Source: Candidatus Treponema excrementipullorum (GTDB taxonomy: Bacteria > Spirochaetota > Spirochaetia > Treponematales > Treponemataceae). Taken from it: a stretch of 8,371 bases of DNA. The position numbers and the translations under genes are program-made. The stretch spans positions 1-8,371 of the forward strand of contig JAHLFV010000249.1 of the NCBI GenBank assembly GCA_018883625.1, in the 5' to 3' direction. The notes under the pieces were generated by a model, which made no database searches, was not told where the DNA came from, and worked only from the letters and a program-made list of their open reading frames with translations. Below, piece by piece: positions 7,276 through 8,371 of this stretch (positions within the stretch are counted from its first letter, which is position 1; every line of letters starts with the position of its first letter).

Positions 7276-7281
7276 ATTATA
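7276..7281 (-). promoter_or_regulatory. -10 element directly upstream of the response regulator start
   Basis: TATAAT matches the -10 consensus fully and ends 5 nt before the ATG at 7270. I find no convincing -35 at 16-19 bp spacing (ATGGGA at 17), so if this is a promoter it may depend on an activator, perhaps the regulator itself. AGGA just upstream is 11 nt from the ATG. The site could instead be chance in AT-rich DNA. Confidence 0.4.
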
Positions 7282-7291
7282 TCCTATAAAA

Positions 7292-7690
7292 CTAATCATC
7301 CCATTCGTACTCATCTTCCGGATACATAAACAGAGGCGGCAGGGGATTTAAATTTAAATTATTATAGGACATAATATTTTTTATTTCTATGGTTACGGGA
7401 ATACCGTTCCATTGAGGTAGCTCGTAAATAGCCAGTTTGTCTCCCTTTCTGTTAAACAGAAATTTAACCTCTGCAGGTAACGGTTCTCCGTTGATGAGAA
7501 TTGTATAGGGGGTTACTGTTTCGGGATTTACGGCAAGGTTAAACTCTATGATAATTTGCCAATCTTCCCGCTCGATCTCTTTTATGTAAAATTTGGGATT
7601 CTGATCATTAAAAAAGCGATATTGCTGGGCTATCCCCTGAAATAAAAAAAAGAGAAAAATAAAACCTACTACTGTACTTCGCTTATTCAT
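7292..7690 (-). CDS. Small exported protein with a probable SbsA/Big_5-type Ig-like domain, 132 aa
   Basis: An N-terminal signal peptide is clear (MNKRSTVVG, hydrophobic core FIFLFFLF, probable cut after GIA near residue 21). The mature part, about 110 residues, contains IIIEFNLAVNPETVTPYTIL, then INGEPLPAEV, GDKLAIYELP and a closing strand VTIEIKNI. This follows the pattern of bacterial Ig-like domains of the SbsA type: a strand, a 'P..V.P.TVT' turn, a strand, and a final strand before a loop. The assignment rests on pattern only. The tail is strongly acidic (PEDEYEWDD). The protein lacks a lipobox Cys and other membrane segments, so it is probably periplasmic or surface-associated. The gene has a good AAGGA ribosome binding site and lies 22 bp upstream of the response regulator, suggesting a related envelope role, possibly as a ligand or accessory sensor. 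That role is inference. Confidence 0.8.
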   Translation of the reverse strand: MNKRSTVVGFIFLFFLFQGIAQQYRFFNDQNPKFYIKEIEREDWQIIIEFNLAVNPETVTPYTILINGEPLPAEVKFLFNRKGDKLAIYELPQWNGIPVTIEIKNIMSYNNLNLNPLPPLFMYPEDEYEWDD

Positions 7691-7696
7691 TACAGA

Positions 7697-7701
7697 TCCT
7701 T
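7697..7701 (-). promoter_or_regulatory. Ribosome binding site of the small Ig-like protein gene
   Basis: AAGGA on the minus strand is 6 nt from the ATG at 7690 and supports that start. Confidence 0.65.
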
Positions 7702-7730
7702 AAATCCCTTAGACGTATTCGGAGAAAACC

Positions 7731-7763
7731 GTGGACCTAAGGATGTAAGCATCCTCGATCCAC
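7731..7763 (-). terminator. Two-step hairpin between the PepSY-like and Ig-like genes; weak terminator or 5' leader structure
   Basis: GTGGA/TCCAC (7731-7735 with 7759-7763) encloses an internal loop and a second perfect stem AGGATG/CATCCT (7740-7745 with 7750-7755) around TAAG. It lies 23 bp after the PepSY-like stop. On the minus strand it is followed by GGTTTTC, a short T-run, so it may act as a weak terminator. A TATACT (7769 to 7764) abuts its upstream base, so it could also form the 5' end of a transcript leading into the Ig-like gene. On the plus strand a run of eight T starts 11 nt after the stem, too far for a classic terminator, and no plus-strand gene precedes it. Confidence 0.5.
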
Positions 7764-7786
7764 AGTATACTTAATTTTTTTTCAAG

Positions 7787-8209
7787 TTAGTCATCAAATT
7801 TTTGACCCAGGAATTTTCCGTCTTTGTCAAAATACAATTCCCACTGATTTGCCAATTTTAATTCGTAGTTATTCCAGTTATTCTCAACTTCAAGAATTAT
7901 AACGTTGGGATAGGTTGTAGATACGTAATTTGTAATTGCAGCAGGCAAAAGAGTTGCAGGTACTCCTGTGTAGCTTTTAACGGATTCCCAGTCGCCGGAT
8001 GTTTTCATGTCGATTTCTGTGCCGTCGTTGAGAACAACTTCATAGGAACCGAAATCCGACTCTGCGTATTGGACGGTTTTTCCGGGAAAGGTTTTACTAA
8101 TAAAATCTTTTGCGCCGACAGACAACTGGTCTGCAGAAATAACTTTATCGGCAAATGTTGCAGATAAAACCAAAAGAAAAATAGCGGTGATCATGGTGAT
8201 TTTTTTCAT
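7787..8209 (-). CDS. Exported PepSY-like (DUF2874, BLIP-fold-like) protein, 140 aa
   Basis: From the ATG at 8209 the product starts with a typical signal peptide (MKKITMITAIFLLVLSATFA, probable cut after residue 20). The mature part holds two similar repeats: about residues 34-77 (FISKTFPG, SYEVVLNDGTEIDM, GDWESV) and about 92-136 (ITNYVSTTYPN, NYELKLANQWELYFDKDGKF). This double pattern, with VPATLLPAAI between the copies, is that of the PepSY-like / DUF2874 family of small periplasmic proteins related in fold to beta-lactamase-inhibitor protein. Their function is poorly known; no enzyme activity is expected. An AAAGGAG site 6 nt upstream fixes the start. The frame stays open to 8353, but those 48 extra residues precede the signal peptide and lie in promoter-like DNA. 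It heads the minus-strand series of envelope genes leading into the two-component system, though a hairpin follows it. Confidence 0.88.
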   Translation of the reverse strand: MKKITMITAIFLLVLSATFADKVISADQLSVGAKDFISKTFPGKTVQYAESDFGSYEVVLNDGTEIDMKTSGDWESVKSYTGVPATLLPAAITNYVSTTYPNVIILEVENNWNNYELKLANQWELYFDKDGKFLGQKFDD

Positions 8210-8215
8210 TGTAAA

Positions 8216-8222
8216 CTCCTTT
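8216..8222 (-). promoter_or_regulatory. Strong ribosome binding site of the PepSY-like gene
   Basis: AAAGGAG on the minus strand is 6 nt from the ATG at 8209. It is the strongest Shine-Dalgarno in the window and rules out the upstream ATG at 8353 as the normal start. Confidence 0.85.
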
Positions 8223-8250
8223 GTGTTTTGCTGTTTTTCAGCATCTGTGA

Positions 8251-8260
8251 TTAATATAAT
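8251..8260. promoter_or_regulatory. AT-rich -10-like block in the intergenic region of divergent genes
   Basis: TTAATATAAT contains TATAAT on the plus strand (8255-8260) and TATATT on the minus strand (8258 to 8253). It could serve the PepSY-like gene leftward, with a leader of about 40 nt, and a possible divergent gene starting at 8335. No good -35 is seen on either side. A small inverted repeat TGCTG/CAGCA around five T (8229-8243) lies in the PepSY-like leader; it has no terminator T-run after it. Confidence 0.3.
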
Positions 8261-8334
8261 ACATTTGTGGCTAGGAAACATTAAAAATCTCTGAGAAAAA
8301 AGGGAAAATACGGTTAAATGAGAGAGAGGTTTTG

Positions 8335-8371
8335 ATGAAAAATATGTTTTCAATTACAATATACATGATTA
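8335..8371 (+). CDS. Possible start of a divergent gene, cut by the window edge
   Basis: An ATG at 8335 is preceded by AGAGAGG (8323-8329) at 5 nt spacing, a plausible ribosome binding site. Twelve codons remain open to the edge (MKNMFSITIYMI), basic then hydrophobic, as at the start of a signal peptide or membrane segment. This is too short to identify, and in AT-rich DNA it may be chance. Confidence 0.35.
   Translation, partial: MKNMFSITIYMI

Noticed and set aside
7346..7360. AT-only near-palindrome made of TTTAAA units
   Set aside because: It lies within the Ig-like protein coding sequence (Asn/Leu codons) and is explained by AT-rich codon use.
8229..8243. TGCTG/CAGCA inverted repeat as a terminator
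   Set aside because: The stem is only 5 bp, no T-run follows on either strand, and it sits in the leader of the PepSY-like gene.
8210..8353. N-terminal extension of the PepSY-like protein to an ATG at 8353
   Set aside because: The extra 48 residues would precede a perfect signal peptide, and AAAGGAG is correctly spaced before the ATG at 8209.
1..8371. Mobile elements, CRISPR arrays, tRNA or rRNA genes
   Set aside because: No transposase or integrase frames, repeat-spacer patterns or structural RNA sequences were seen.

Overview
The window reads as chromosomal DNA of a bacterium with moderate GC content, most plausibly a spirochaete of the Treponema type. The pointers are indirect: a long (613-residue) bacterial prolyl-tRNA synthetase with an editing domain, a two-repeat exported PepSY-like protein, and several exported proteins with no obvious family. 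No lineage marker such as rRNA is present, so the assignment is an inference. I see no mobile element, CRISPR array, tRNA or rRNA.

Left half. A ygiQ-type radical SAM gene runs leftward off the window edge (1-1128, minus; 376 N-terminal residues are visible, including the CxxxCxxC cluster motif). It is divergent from proS (1227-3068, plus) across 98 bp. proS is followed after 46 bp by a gene for a 375-residue exported protein of unknown function (3115-4242). A strong hairpin with a T-run (about 4270-4309) closes this side and lies between convergent genes.

Right half. Five minus-strand genes run from 8209 down to 4312: an exported PepSY-like protein (140 aa), a small exported Ig-like protein (132 aa), an OmpR/PhoB-type response regulator, its membrane histidine kinase (ATGA overlap with the regulator), and a single-pass membrane-anchored GerMN-domain protein. 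This looks like an envelope-sensing module. The regulator/kinase/GerMN order recalls the actinobacterial MtrA-MtrB-LpqB system. A possible divergent gene starts at 8335 and leaves the window on the right.

The most notable pattern is in the starts. Four genes (ygiQ, proS, the response regulator, the GerMN gene) have a good -10 hexamer (TATACT, TAAAAT, TATAAT, TATACT) ending only 5-6 nt before the ATG, with no well-placed Shine-Dalgarno. This is the arrangement expected for leaderless mRNAs. The three complete genes for small or unknown exported proteins instead have AGG-type ribosome binding sites at 6 nt spacing. For the GerMN gene, a TTGACA-18-TATACT promoter overlaps the kinase stop codon and decides the start at 5157 rather than an upstream TTG.
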